In this document: one piece after another, positions 19,005 to 27,454 of the stretch | Position numbering within the stretch: position 1 is the stretch's first letter | Layout of the letters: each line of letters starts with the position of its first letter | Assembly (NCBI GenBank): GCA_038734275.1 | Contig: JAVYOO010000004.1 | Location: forward strand, 48,565-112,564 | Reading direction: 5' to 3' | DNA length: 64,000 nucleotides | Origin: Archaeoglobaceae archaeon | GTDB lineage: Archaea > Halobacteriota > Archaeoglobi > Archaeoglobales > Archaeoglobaceae | Made by a program: the position numbers and the translations under genes | Notes under the pieces: generated by a model | Seen by the model: the letters and a program-made list of their open reading frames with translations, nothing else | Database searches by the model: none | What the model was told of the DNA's origin: nothing

Positions 19005-19725
19005 ATTTATTATTGATGGAAAAAGACTTGATGGCAGACTTCCTGATCAGCTAAGACCGATAAAGATTGAAGTAGATGTTCTAAAGAGAGCGGATGGTTC
19101 ATGCTACATAGAAATGGGAAAGAATAAAGTTGTTGCGGCAGTTTATGGTCCAAGAGAAGCATTTCCAAGGCACATTCAGGACCCAAGCAGGGTTGTAGTG
19201 CGATATCGCTATAATATGGCTCCGTTCAGCGTTGAAGAGCGCAAACGTCCGGGACCAGATAGAAGAAGTATAGAAATTTCAAAGGTTAGCAAAGAAGCAT
19301 TCGAAGCTGTGATAATGAAGGAACTATTTCCAAGGAGCGTTGTAGACATTTTCGTTGAGGTTTTGCAAGCGGATGCTGGAAGCAGAACAGCATGCATAAA
19401 TGCGGCAAGTGTTGCACTCGTAGACGCTGGAATACCAATGAAAGGCATGCTCACATCTGTTGCGGTGGCAAAAGTTGATGGAGTGCTTGTTTTAGACCCA
19501 ATGAAAGAAGAAGATAACTTTGGCGAGGCAGACATGCCTTTTGCCTTTCTAATTCGTGGTGGAAAGATAGAGTCAATTGCTTTACTACAGATGGACGGTA
19601 GAATGACAAGGGATGAGATCAAGGAAGCAATTAAATTGGCAAAAAAGGGAGCAATGGAGATATACAATCTCCAGAGGGAAGCTATAATGAAACAATTTGT
19701 TGAGGAGGAGGAAGAGAATGCCTGA
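18988..19725 (+). CDS. rrp41: Exosome catalytic subunit Rrp41
   Basis: This RNase PH-fold subunit carries the phosphorolytic 3'-5' exonuclease activity of the archaeal exosome. It has 245 residues. [15 protein letters not shown] is the N-terminal signature. [10 protein letters not shown], the RRSIEISK stretch for phosphate/RNA binding, and the acidic [19 protein letters not shown] segment with catalytic Asp residues mark it as the active paralog. It overlaps rrp4 by 17 bases and rrp42 by 8 bases; the hexameric ring alternates Rrp41 and Rrp42, so coupling of the two genes fits the complex. Confidence 0.96.
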   Translation: MSKPDKFIIDGKRLDGRLPDQLRPIKIEVDVLKRADGSCYIEMGKNKVVAAVYGPREAFPRHIQDPSRVVVRYRYNMAPFSVEERKRPGPDRRSIEISKVSKEAFEAVIMKELFPRSVVDIFVEVLQADAGSRTACINAASVALVDAGIPMKGMLTSVAVAKVDGVLVLDPMKEEDNFGEADMPFAFLIRGGKIESIALLQMDGRMTRDEIKEAIKLAKKGAMEIYNLQREAIMKQFVEEEEENA

Positions 19726-20512
19726 AGACATTCTTGTAGACATAAAAAAAGACTACGTTCTCTCAAAGCTCAGAGAAGGAGAAAGAATTGATGGAAGAAA
19801 GTTTGATGAGTTCAGAAAGGTAGAGATAAAGACTGGAGTGATTGAAAAAGCAGAAGGATCTGCACTTGTGAAGCTCGGCAATACCCAGGTTGTTGTTGGA
19901 ATCAAAATGCAACCTGGCGAGCCTTTTCCCGATACTCCTGATAAGGGAATTATAATTGTAAATGCAGAGCTTGTCCCACTCGCATCTCCAACTTTCGAGC
20001 CTGGGCCACCAGATGAGACTTCTATAGAACTCGCAAGAGTGGTGGATCGTGGGATTAGAGAGAGTGAAGCAGTTGACTTGTCAAAATTGTGCATTGAATC
20101 CGGAAAAAAAGTCTGGATAGTCTTTGTTGACATTCATGCGCTTGATGATGATGGCAATTTGCTTGACGCGTCAGCAATTGCATCTATATCTGCTCTCATG
20201 ACTTCAAAGGTTCCTGCAAGCAGATTTGGATTAGGAGAAGACTATGAGTTGCCTATTAATGATCTTCCAGTTTCTGTAACTTCTCTAATTGTCGGAGATA
20301 GGTTTTTAGTTGATCCTTCCAGAGATGAACTCAGTGTCGGCAACACAACTCTAACGGTGAGTGTGGATCGAAATGATAATATTGTTGCGATGCAGAAAAG
20401 CGGGGACTATCTGCTAAGTGAAAACCTGCTCGACGAAATAGTCGAAACGAGTATAAAAGTTGCGAAAAAGTTGAGAGAGGAGATACAGAAGCAAATTTCA
20501 AAGCCCAGATAG
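19718..20512 (+). CDS. rrp42: Exosome complex subunit Rrp42
   Basis: This is the RNase PH-fold partner of Rrp41 that completes the hexameric ring and helps bind RNA but lacks its own catalytic acids. It has 264 residues from ATG 19718, chosen because it overlaps the rrp41 stop by 8 bases (ATGCCTGA); a frame open further upstream would only add rrp41-overlapping residues. G-E-R-I-D-G-R-K-F-D and V-P-L-A-S-P-T-F-E-P-G-P-P are typical of Rrp42. Its 3' end overlaps the convergent TFE gene by 15 bases. Gene order usually continues to rpl37ae in other archaea, which is absent here. Confidence 0.95.
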   Translation: MPEDILVDIKKDYVLSKLREGERIDGRKFDEFRKVEIKTGVIEKAEGSALVKLGNTQVVVGIKMQPGEPFPDTPDKGIIIVNAELVPLASPTFEPGPPDETSIELARVVDRGIRESEAVDLSKLCIESGKKVWIVFVDIHALDDDGNLLDASAIASISALMTSKVPASRFGLGEDYELPINDLPVSVTSLIVGDRFLVDPSRDELSVGNTTLTVSVDRNDNIVAMQKSGDYLLSENLLDEIVETSIKVAKKLREEIQKQISKPR

Positions 20513-21010
20513 TATTTCTTCGATCCTTCTAATTTCTTCTTCAATCTTTTGAATTGCTGAGCTTGTATCGAGAAATTGCAATTCGCTCTGACATCTCGGG
20601 CACGTAAAGTTTAACGAAATTGCATCATCGTAGCTAACTTTTACACACATGTTTGGGCAGATATAGTAAATCGCGTTTCTTTCGGCTTCAAGCTTTCTTA
20701 AAAGTTTCTCTTTCGTCTTCTCAAGTTCTCTTCTAAGCACAACCCGCGCCTTATCGTAATTAAGGCGCCAGTAATACTCCATCCAGCCAGTCTCGTCATC
20801 TTTCTTTCTTCGATACTCTGCAAGTCCAAGTTCATACATTGCAAAAAGAGCTTTTCTGATTTCATTGATCTCTATTCCGAGTTCCAACGCAAGCTGGTCA
20901 TCGGTGAATTCATCTTTTATACCCAAGGAATATAAAATTGCTCCTATCTCTCCTGCAACTCTTGAGACGAGTTCGCCAATCAACTCTTCCCCTTTTGTTA
21001 GGGCTTTCAC
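20498..21010 (-). CDS. tfe: Transcription initiation factor TFE alpha
   Basis: This homolog of TFIIE-alpha stabilises the open promoter complex of archaeal RNA polymerase. It has 170 residues. An N-terminal winged-helix domain (about 1-90: FTDDQLALELGIEINEIRKAL) is followed by a zinc ribbon with CPNMC near residue 118 and CPRC near 140, then a C-terminal coiled helix. The start codon is GTG 21010. It is transcribed convergently to the exosome operon, with a 15-base overlap, and divergently from aIF2-gamma. Confidence 0.92.
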   Translation of the reverse strand: MKALTKGEELIGELVSRVAGEIGAILYSLGIKDEFTDDQLALELGIEINEIRKALFAMYELGLAEYRRKKDDETGWMEYYWRLNYDKARVVLRRELEKTKEKLLRKLEAERNAIYYICPNMCVKVSYDDAISLNFTCPRCQSELQFLDTSSAIQKIEEEIRRIEEILSGL

Positions 21011-21076
21011 AACAATACTATTATCTTTTCGATTATTTTAAACTTGCGTGTCAAACTATCTTTTCACTGGCACCAA

Positions 21077-21086
21077 GTTTAAATAC
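21077..21086 (+). promoter_or_regulatory. TATA box for aIF2-gamma
   Basis: GTTTAAATAC is centred 26 bases before ATG 21107, a strong archaeal box with purines directly upstream. Confidence 0.55.
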
Positions 21087-21106
21087 AAACCAGCGGTTCT
21101 TAAAGC

Positions 21107-22327
21107 ATGCAAGAAGTTCCACTTCCGGAAATCAACATAGGCCTTGTTGGTCATGTTGATCACGGTAAAACAACCCTTGTAGCGGCACTGAGTGGTGTTT
21201 GGACTGACAGACATAGTGAAGAAAAAAAGAGGGGAATTTCAATAAAGCTTGGATATGCAGATGCCACATTTAGAAAATGCCCCGAATGTAATGAACCAGA
21301 GGCTTTTACAACTGAACCCATATGCCCGATTCACAATGTGGAGACGGAGATACTGCGAACTGTTAGCTTTGTTGACAGTCCCGGGCATGAGATGTTGATG
21401 GCAACGATGCTCAGCGGTGCGGCGATCATGGATGGAGCGGTTCTGGTGATTGCTGCCAACGAAAAGTGTCCAAGGCCACAGACAAGAGAGCATTTATCTG
21501 CGCTTGAGATAATTGGAGTAAAGAGAATAGTAATAGCCCAGAATAAGATTGACATTGTCCCAAAGGAGAGAGTTCTTGAGAGTTATCGAGAAATAAAGGA
21601 ATTTGTTAAGGGGACGATTGCTGAAAATGCTCCAATAGTCCCTGTTTCTGCACAACAAAAAGTCAACATCGATGCTTTAATACAAAAAATTGAAAAAACC
21701 ATTCCAACCCCTCCAAGGGATCTGAAAGCGCCACCTTTGATGCAGATAGCAAGAAGTTTTGATGTGAACAAACCAAAGACGAAGCCCGAGGAAATGGTTG
21801 GTGGGGTTGTTGGTGGAAGTCTCATGAGGGGAAGGTTAAGGGTAGGAGACGAAGTTGAGATTCGACCGGGAGTAAAAAAGGATAAGGGCTGGGAACCAAT
21901 TATTACGACTGTTGAGAGTATTATGGCATCTGGTAGGCAGATTGAAGAGGCAAGGCCTGGTGGGTTAATTGGCGTAGCGACAAAGCTCGATCCATTTCTT
22001 ACCAAAGCAGATGCCATGGTTGGTAATGTCCTCGGCCATCCAAATGAGCTACCACCAGTCTTAAAGGAGTTCACGATGGAATCTCAGCTTTTTAAAACAG
22101 TTGTAGGTGTTGAAGACAACCTGGAAGTGGATAAAATAAAGACAAATGAACCCCTAATGCTGGCTATAGGCACTGCAATCACTCTTGGGGATGTGAAATC
22201 CGTGAGGGAGCAGGTTGTAGAAGTATCTCTGCGAAGACCCGTTTGCGCTGAGCAGGGTTGGAGAGTTGCGATAAGCAGAAGGGTTGGGGGGAGATGGAGG
22301 CTGATAGGATCTGGAGTGATCGTGTAA
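21107..22327 (+). CDS. eif2g: Translation initiation factor 2 subunit gamma
   Basis: This GTPase core of aIF2 carries initiator Met-tRNA to the small ribosomal subunit. It has 406 residues. G1 is [10 protein letters not shown] (about 15-24), switch 1 includes R-G-I-S-I-K-L-G-Y, the zinc knuckle has CPEC and a second pair of cysteines near residues 64-87, G3 is DSPGHE, and G4 is AQNKID. Domains II and III follow with V-G-G-S-L-M-R-G. The next gene, a PIN protein, begins 34 bases before its stop codon, so the two are likely co-translated. Confidence 0.97.
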   Translation: MQEVPLPEINIGLVGHVDHGKTTLVAALSGVWTDRHSEEKKRGISIKLGYADATFRKCPECNEPEAFTTEPICPIHNVETEILRTVSFVDSPGHEMLMATMLSGAAIMDGAVLVIAANEKCPRPQTREHLSALEIIGVKRIVIAQNKIDIVPKERVLESYREIKEFVKGTIAENAPIVPVSAQQKVNIDALIQKIEKTIPTPPRDLKAPPLMQIARSFDVNKPKTKPEEMVGGVVGGSLMRGRLRVGDEVEIRPGVKKDKGWEPIITTVESIMASGRQIEEARPGGLIGVATKLDPFLTKADAMVGNVLGHPNELPPVLKEFTMESQLFKTVVGVEDNLEVDKIKTNEPLMLAIGTAITLGDVKSVREQVVEVSLRRPVCAEQGWRVAISRRVGGRWRLIGSGVIV

Positions 22328-22653
22328 TCTTTGACACGAACGCCTTGATTTATGCAGTTCAAAATAAACTTGATTTTTCCAATTTTAAGCTCATAGTGCC
22401 AACAACGGTTTTGAACGAGCTTAAAAAGCTTGAAAAGAAGCTTTCAGGCGAAGAAAGGACAGCGGTTCGGATAGCTTTGAAGTTAATTGAAAAAGCTGAA
22501 ATCGTTGAGAGTGCTCAGGGAGATGAGGGGATTCTTGAAGTAGCAAAAAAACTTGGTTGTGGTATCATTACAAACGACAAAGAGCTAAGAAGGAAAGCTG
22601 AGAAGTTAGGATTGGCTGTAGGCTATATCAAGCTTGGAAAAATAGTTTTTTGA
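22294..22653 (+). CDS. PIN-domain protein linked to aIF2-gamma
   Basis: A 119-residue PIN domain, the fold of Mg-dependent ribonucleases such as FEN-like nucleases and VapC toxins. Acidic residues in [19 protein letters not shown] and [10 protein letters not shown] form the usual catalytic set. ATG 22294 is the only start codon before the first catalytic Asp, so the gene overlaps eif2g by 34 bases. There is no antitoxin gene beside it, which argues against a VapBC pair. Its fixed position behind aIF2-gamma suggests a housekeeping RNA-processing role of the Fcf1/Utp24-like type; that is inference. Confidence 0.85.
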   Translation: MEADRIWSDRVIFDTNALIYAVQNKLDFSNFKLIVPTTVLNELKKLEKKLSGEERTAVRIALKLIEKAEIVESAQGDEGILEVAKKLGCGIITNDKELRRKAEKLGLAVGYIKLGKIVF

Positions 22654-22718
22654 TATCAGACTTGACGAATGAGCTATAAGCAAAGCATACGTCTCTAAAG
22701 ATCATTTTTACCATATAA

Positions 22719-22754
22719 AAAGTCTCTTTTGGATTAGAGAGCTAAAAAGACTTT
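22719..22754. terminator. Hairpin between convergent PIN and cobA genes
   Basis: AAAGTCT (22719-22725) and TTTT (22727-22730) pair with AAAAAGACTTT (22744-22754) with one bulged C, around a 13-base loop. Its place between two convergent stops suggests a bidirectional terminator. Confidence 0.4.
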
Positions 22755-22756
22755 AG

Positions 22757-23473
22757 CTAAGGATCTCGAAGCTCAACAACACCTCCGATCACGATAACTG
22801 CTGGTGGTGAAACGCCGAGCGATTTAACTTTTTCAGCGATGTCCTTAAGCTTGCCAACAATCACCCTCTCATCAGGCGAAAAACCTTTTTCTATGACCGC
22901 AACAGGAGTTTCTGGATCCTTTCCGTTCTCAATTAGAGCACTGCAGATCTTTTCAATATTCGAAAGTCCCATTAAGACTACAATAGTTGCATTCAGCTGG
23001 GCCAATGCCTTCCAGTTTAGCCTTTCTCTGCTCTCCTGACCCGTAATAAAAACGACTGCAGGATCGTAATTTCTGTGAGTCAGCGGAATCCCGACTTTTC
23101 CCGGGACAGCAATAGCGGAGCTTATTCCCGGGACGTATTCAAAAGCAACACCATTCTTTTTCAAAAATTCCGCCTCTTCTCCGCCCCTACCGAAGACGAA
23201 TGGATCTCCGCCTTTAAGTCGAACAACAGTTTTACCCGCTTTGGCGTATTCGAGAAGCATTTTGTTTATTTCCTCTTGCTCAAATTTATGGGCTCCTCTT
23301 CTTTTTCCAACGCTTATTAGCTCTGCTTTGGTTTCTTGCAGAATTTCAGCAACTTCTCCAATGAGATCATCGTATAAGATCACATCCGCTTGCTTTATTA
23401 CTTCAAGAGCTCTCAAGGTTAGCAGATCTTTACTTCCAGGCCCAGCACCGACAAGGTAAACCTTACCAGCCAC
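22757..23473 (-). CDS. cobA: Uroporphyrinogen-III C-methyltransferase (SUMT)
   Basis: This SAM-dependent enzyme methylates uroporphyrinogen III at C2 and C7 to precorrin-2, the branch point for siroheme, cobalamin and, in sulfate reducers, the siroheme-based haem route. It has 238 residues, a single-domain form. VGAGPGSKDLLTLRA is the N-terminal SAM-site motif. RLKGGDPFVFGRGGEE and VPGISSAIAVPGKVGIPLTHR are the other family blocks. It overlaps hemC by 11 bases and is the last gene of the hemL-hemC-cobA operon. Demand for siroheme would fit a dissimilatory sulfite reductase organism, which the window itself does not show. Confidence 0.95.
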   Translation of the reverse strand: MAGKVYLVGAGPGSKDLLTLRALEVIKQADVILYDDLIGEVAEILQETKAELISVGKRRGAHKFEQEEINKMLLEYAKAGKTVVRLKGGDPFVFGRGGEEAEFLKKNGVAFEYVPGISSAIAVPGKVGIPLTHRNYDPAVVFITGQESRERLNWKALAQLNATIVVLMGLSNIEKICSALIENGKDPETPVAVIEKGFSPDERVIVGKLKDIAEKVKSLGVSPPAVIVIGGVVELRDP

Positions 23474-24320
23474 TTTTTATCCTCCTCGCTATTTCCAAAG
23501 CATTCTCTAAAGCGGAGTCTTTTGGAATTTTATCCTCGATTCTTATATATTTTCCAGAGAGAACTTCGCAAACCACTCTAACTTTGCTACCAAGAACTTC
23601 TGAGTAAACTCCAAATGGCACTGCACAGCCAAAGCCAAGTTCTTGGGCAATTTTTCTCTCAACCTGTGCGCAAAGCCATGTGTCTTGATCGTTTAAAAAA
23701 GAAACAAGCTCATCTTCGCCCTCTCGCGTGGCGATCGCTATTATTCCCTGATTTGGTGGAGGAACTATAAGATCTGGAGGGAAGCGCTGGTAATCGACTT
23801 TCAAGCCCAATCTCTGGATTCCCGCTTCTGCAACAATTATAGCATCATAAACCCCTTCTTTAAGCTTTCTTATTCTCGTATCAAGATTACCGCGTAGATT
23901 CTCAAAAACAAGGTCATTTCTGAGCCTTGAAAATTGAGCCCGCCTTCTTAGGCTTGAAGTTCCAATTTTCGCTCCGCTCTCGAGCTCTTCCAACTTTTTG
24001 CCGTTTGCAATAAGAGCATCGCATGGGCTATCTCTTTTAAGCACTGCTGAGATCCTTGTGCCTTCAACTCTCTCGCTTGGCACATCTTTGTAGCTGTGCA
24101 CTGCCAGATCGATCTCTTTCCTTGCAAGAGCCAGATCTATAGCTCTTACAAATGCTCCCATGCCCTTGAACTCGTGCAGTGGGCGATCCTTCATTATGTC
24201 TCCTGCGGTCTTTATGATCCTGATCTCGACTTCATAACCCTCTTTTTCCAATTTTTCAGCCACGATCTTTGTTTGGGCCAGAGCAAGCTTGCTACCTCTC
24301 GTCCCAATTCTCAACTTCAT
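23463..24320 (-). CDS. hemC: Hydroxymethylbilane synthase (porphobilinogen deaminase)
   Basis: This enzyme links four porphobilinogens into hydroxymethylbilane. It has 285 residues. The start [15 protein letters not shown] is diagnostic. The HSYKDVPSE segment carries the catalytic Asp, TSSLRRRAQ and N-L-R-G-N-L-D-T-R are substrate-binding blocks, and [13 protein letters not shown] holds the Cys that carries the dipyrromethane cofactor. It overlaps hemL by 4 bases and cobA by 11 bases. hemA, hemB and hemD are not adjacent. Confidence 0.96.
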   Translation of the reverse strand: MKLRIGTRGSKLALAQTKIVAEKLEKEGYEVEIRIIKTAGDIMKDRPLHEFKGMGAFVRAIDLALARKEIDLAVHSYKDVPSERVEGTRISAVLKRDSPCDALIANGKKLEELESGAKIGTSSLRRRAQFSRLRNDLVFENLRGNLDTRIRKLKEGVYDAIIVAEAGIQRLGLKVDYQRFPPDLIVPPPNQGIIAIATREGEDELVSFLNDQDTWLCAQVERKIAQELGFGCAVPFGVYSEVLGSKVRVVCEVLSGKYIRIEDKIPKDSALENALEIARRIKSGW

Positions 24321-25576
24321 AGTGCTTCGCCAATTGCCTCGATTGTTCTTTGTATATCTTCATCGCTGTGTGCAAGGCTCATAAAGCATGTTTCAAACTG
24401 TGAGGGTGGCAAAAAGACTCCATTTTCAAGCAATTTCCAGAAGAACTTCATATATGCTTCTTTGTCAAGCTTTAGAGCTTCACTGTAATCCCTTGGAGTT
24501 TTTCCAAAGTATAGACAGAACATCGATGCGATCTGTGCAATTTCCACATTCGCATTTTTATCGCTCAGCAGATCCCGAATTCCACTGCAGAGCTTTTTAG
24601 CCTTCTCGGAGACTTTTTCAACAACTCTTTCTCTCTCAAGGATTTTAATCGTTGTATAGCCCGCCAATAAGCTCATGGGATTTCCACTAAAGGTTCCTGC
24701 CTGATAAACGTTGCCCACAGGAGCAATTTTTTCCATGATCTCTCTGCGCCCTCCATAGATCCCGATTGGAAATCCACCACCAGCAATTTTGCCCAACGTT
24801 GTTAAATCAGGCTTTATTCCATAGCATTCCTGTGCTCCACCCATTGCAAGCCTGAAGCCCGTTATGATCTCATCAAAGATCAGCAGGACGTCGTTTTCCT
24901 TTGTGATTTTCCTAACCTCCTTTAAGTAATCCCCTTCCGGAATTATTAGAGCAGAGTTGCCCATAACTGGCTCCATTATAACGCAGGCAACGTCTTTGTT
25001 CTTTTCAAGCACTTCAGAGAGCTTTTCAGCATCATTGAATGGCACTTGCAAAGTGTTCTTAACAAAGTCTTTTGGAACCCCTGCAGAGTTTGGAACACCA
25101 AACGTCGTCGCTCCGCTACCCGCTTTAACAAGAACAGCTTCATGCGATCCGTGAAAGCTGCCCTCGATCTTTACAATTTTTTCCTTTCCGCTAAAACCTC
25201 TTGCAAGCCTTAAAGCGGACATCGTTGCCTCGCTTCCCGTATTAACAAATCTGAGCATCTCTATTGAGGGGTAAAATTTCTTTATGAGCTTTGCATACCT
25301 TACTTCAAGTTCTATGGGTGTTCCATAAAGCCAGCCCTTATCAAGCTGTTCTTTTAAAGCCTCCTTTACTTCAGCATTTGCATGCCCTAAAATCAAAGCT
25401 CCGTAGGCTAAGCAGTAGTCTATAAACTCGTTTCCATCAACGTCGATGAGCTTTGAACCCTTAGCTTCATACACGTAGAACGGATGCGGCTTAAAAGCTC
25501 TAACTGGACTGCTAACACCGCCCGGCATGAGTTTAATTGCCTCCTCGTATAGTTCCCTTGACTTTTTCAGTTGCAT
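24317..25576 (-). CDS. hemL: Glutamate-1-semialdehyde 2,1-aminomutase
   Basis: This PLP enzyme forms 5-aminolevulinate in the C5 pathway. It has 419 residues from ATG 25576; an open frame reaches back to 25642 but aminomutases start with the short [21 protein letters not shown] segment. The PLP lysine lies in TLGKIAGGG, and FDEIITGFR carries the PLP-binding Asp. A TATA-like ATTTTATATC on the minus strand lies about 20-26 bases before this start. It is the first gene of the tetrapyrrole operon. Confidence 0.95.
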   Translation of the reverse strand: MQLKKSRELYEEAIKLMPGGVSSPVRAFKPHPFYVYEAKGSKLIDVDGNEFIDYCLAYGALILGHANAEVKEALKEQLDKGWLYGTPIELEVRYAKLIKKFYPSIEMLRFVNTGSEATMSALRLARGFSGKEKIVKIEGSFHGSHEAVLVKAGSGATTFGVPNSAGVPKDFVKNTLQVPFNDAEKLSEVLEKNKDVACVIMEPVMGNSALIIPEGDYLKEVRKITKENDVLLIFDEIITGFRLAMGGAQECYGIKPDLTTLGKIAGGGFPIGIYGGRREIMEKIAPVGNVYQAGTFSGNPMSLLAGYTTIKILERERVVEKVSEKAKKLCSGIRDLLSDKNANVEIAQIASMFCLYFGKTPRDYSEALKLDKEAYMKFFWKLLENGVFLPPSQFETCFMSLAHSDEDIQRTIEAIGEAL

Positions 25577-25664
25577 AGAAAAGCCTCTCGCAACGATATA
25601 AAATTCTTGATCCTTGGTAGGGCAAAGCTTAAATTTAAGCAAAAAAATGAATTGTAGAGTGGCT

Positions 25665-26447
25665 ATGAGAAAGCTTCGAGCATTATTGGTTCTCTTGCTA
25701 ATCGCATTGGCTTTGGCAATTCTTGTTTCATCAATCTTGCAAAGCGAAAGCCCGAGGCTTTATAGCTATCGGGTGGTAAAAATCTACCCCCACGATCCGA
25801 ATGCCTTCACTCGGGGGCTTGTATATGAGGATGGCTACTTATATGAAAGCACTGGATTATACGGCTTTTCAACGCTACGCAAAGTAGAATTGGAAACTGG
25901 AAAGGTAGTTCAACTTCGAGAGCTTCCGCCGAATTGTTTTGGTGAGGGAATAGCGATTATCGGCGACAGAATTATTCAGCTGACTTGGCGAGAACATGGA
26001 GCCTTTATTTACGACAAAAACACCTTTGAAGTTATAGGTGAATTCAGCTATTCAACGGAAGGCTGGGGATTGACCTTTGATGGGCAAAGACTGATTATGA
26101 GCGATGGATCAGCAAGTCTCTACTTTCTCGATCCGAAAACATTTCAGATCGTCGCAAAGGTTGAAGTTCACGATGAAAAACCAGTTAGCAGGCTTAACGA
26201 ACTTGAATTCGTCGAAGGCTTAATCTATGCCAACGTCTGGATGGAAGACAGAATAGCAATTATTGAGCCAGAAACGGGAAAAGTAATTGGTTGGATCGAT
26301 TTGAGTGGGATTTATAAAGATAAGAGGGACATAAACGACGTGCTAAATGGCATAGCTTACGATGCTGAAAGTAAAAGGCTTTTTGTAACTGGAAAGCGAT
26401 GGTCTAAGCTATTTGAGATTGAGCTCGTTCCTTTAGGACAAAAATAA
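25665..26447 (+). CDS. Membrane-anchored glutamine cyclotransferase-like beta-propeller protein
   Basis: This protein matches the plant/bacterial glutaminyl cyclase family (Glu_cyclase_2), which forms pyroglutamyl N-termini on exported peptides. From ATG 25665 it has 260 residues; ATG 25647 is an alternative. Residues 4-27 are a hydrophobic signal anchor. The ectodomain begins with [23 protein letters not shown] (split over two blocks), the family hallmark, and repeats E-G-I, L-T-W-R and S-D-G-S-A-S propeller motifs plus N-E-L-E-F-V-E-G with the catalytic Glu. A palindromic TTAAATTTAA at about 25629-25638 likely serves as TATA box. Substrates are unknown. Confidence 0.85.
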   Translation: MRKLRALLVLLLIALALAILVSSILQSESPRLYSYRVVKIYPHDPNAFTRGLVYEDGYLYESTGLYGFSTLRKVELETGKVVQLRELPPNCFGEGIAIIGDRIIQLTWREHGAFIYDKNTFEVIGEFSYSTEGWGLTFDGQRLIMSDGSASLYFLDPKTFQIVAKVEVHDEKPVSRLNELEFVEGLIYANVWMEDRIAIIEPETGKVIGWIDLSGIYKDKRDINDVLNGIAYDAESKRLFVTGKRWSKLFEIELVPLGQK

Positions 26448-26455
26448 AAATATAG

Positions 26456-26812
26456 TCAGCTTATCAGAGCACCAAACTTTCTTGCAAGACCGATTTTTTT
26501 GATTTTTAGCTTTCCAGAAAGCATCAATCTGAGCTGTTTTAACAAACCCGAAGTTGAGAGGAGTGTTAAAGTTTCGTAATCCGATACCGAGATCAAAGCA
26601 AAATCTTTTTGCGGTTTTTCATCTGTAACCTTGATAGCATCGTTCAAAAATTCAACCGTTGCACTAACTCCCATATCTCTAATCTCTAAAAATATCGTTC
26701 CACGCAACTTTTTGGCGATTTCAGCTTTTTTTGGATTCTCCTTTAGTTTTTGTTCTATTAATTGACCAACTATGTTCGCAAACCCCTCTTCCGGATAACT
26801 GACTGAGACCAT
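26456..26812 (-). CDS. SCP2-like sterol-carrier-fold protein
   Basis: A 118-residue protein resembling SCP-2 sterol transfer domains: an N-terminal helix (Q-L-I-E-Q-K-L-K-E-N-P), beta strands with GTIFLEIRDMG and A-T-V-E-F-L-N-D-A-I-K-V, then a D-F-A-L-I-S-V-S-D-Y-E-T-L core and a C-terminal G-K-L-K-I-K-K-I-G segment typical of the family. ATG 26812 is chosen because a TATA box at 26831-26842 is centred 26 bases upstream. A lipid or hydrophobic ligand is likely, but which one is not evident. Confidence 0.65.
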   Translation of the reverse strand: MVSVSYPEEGFANIVGQLIEQKLKENPKKAEIAKKLRGTIFLEIRDMGVSATVEFLNDAIKVTDEKPQKDFALISVSDYETLTLLSTSGLLKQLRLMLSGKLKIKKIGLARKFGALIS

Positions 26813-26830
26813 ATATATCACACTCAACAT

Positions 26831-26842
26831 CAATTTATAAGC
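26831..26842 (-). promoter_or_regulatory. TATA box for the SCP2-like gene
   Basis: On the minus strand this reads GCTTATAAATTG, centred about 26 bases before ATG 26812. Confidence 0.5.
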
Positions 26843-26861
26843 TTTATTGGTTTTAAACAGT

Positions 26862-26873
26862 AAAATTTTAAAC
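26862..26873 (+). promoter_or_regulatory. TATA box for the CDP-alcohol phosphotransferase gene
   Basis: AAAATTTTAAAC is centred 27 bases before ATG 26894, matching a leaderless transcript. Confidence 0.5.
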
Positions 26874-26893
26874 CATAAAATACAAAGGCGGAC

Positions 26894-27454
26894 ATGCTCA
26901 GCAAATTCAAGCCGAAAGTCACAGAAAAACTCGCTCCCGTTGGCGAATTCATTGGAAAAAGGCTAACACCAAATCAGCTAACTTTCATTGGCCTAATTCT
27001 CGGTCTTTTTGCATTCATATCGATATTTTATGGTATTATAATTCTCGGAGCGATCTTTGTTCTTCTCAGCGGAGTTTTCGATCTGCTTGATGGGCTTGTC
27101 GCAAGAACTCAGAGAATGGCAACTAATTTTGGCGGTTTCCTTGACTCGGTATTTGACAGATACGTCGATGTGCTGATCTTCATAGCTCTCGGCTTATACG
27201 GCATCGATTGGCTGATCGTTGCCATTGCGATGAGCGGTGCACTGCTTGTCAGCTACACGAGAGCGAGGGCGGAGAAGTTTCTGGATAAATGCGATGTCGG
27301 CATCGCTGAAAGAGGGGAGAGAATGATCATTCTATTCATTGCAATGGTTTCTGGCTACATATACTGGGGTATTTTAGTCATCGCAGTGCTAAGCCACCTT
27401 ACAGCGGTGCAAAGGATTATTTACACCTATCAGAGATCAAAGCTCAGTCATTGA
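26894..27454 (+). CDS. CDP-alcohol phosphatidyltransferase, probably archaetidylinositol phosphate synthase type
   Basis: This integral membrane enzyme transfers an archaetidyl group from CDP-archaeol to an alcohol acceptor, such as inositol phosphate, in polar lipid synthesis. It has 186 residues and about six membrane helices. The family motif D-G-x2-A-R-x8-G-x3-D-x3-D is intact in DGLVARTQRM..GGFLDSVFD at about residues 65-87. Length and motif agree with the archaeal enzymes whose structures were solved from A. fulgidus. The acceptor cannot be fixed by eye. It overlaps the convergent ThDP enzyme gene by 11 bases. Confidence 0.85.
   Translation: MLSKFKPKVTEKLAPVGEFIGKRLTPNQLTFIGLILGLFAFISIFYGIIILGAIFVLLSGVFDLLDGLVARTQRMATNFGGFLDSVFDRYVDVLIFIALGLYGIDWLIVAIAMSGALLVSYTRARAEKFLDKCDVGIAERGERMIILFIAMVSGYIYWGILVIAVLSHLTAVQRIIYTYQRSKLSH

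Noticed and set aside
19209..20133. Long minus-strand frames opposite rrp41 and rrp42
   Set aside because: They are Ser-rich shadows of conserved exosome genes without their own start signals.
22258..22653. VapC toxin of a toxin-antitoxin pair
   Set aside because: The PIN gene has no antitoxin neighbour and is embedded behind aIF2-gamma.
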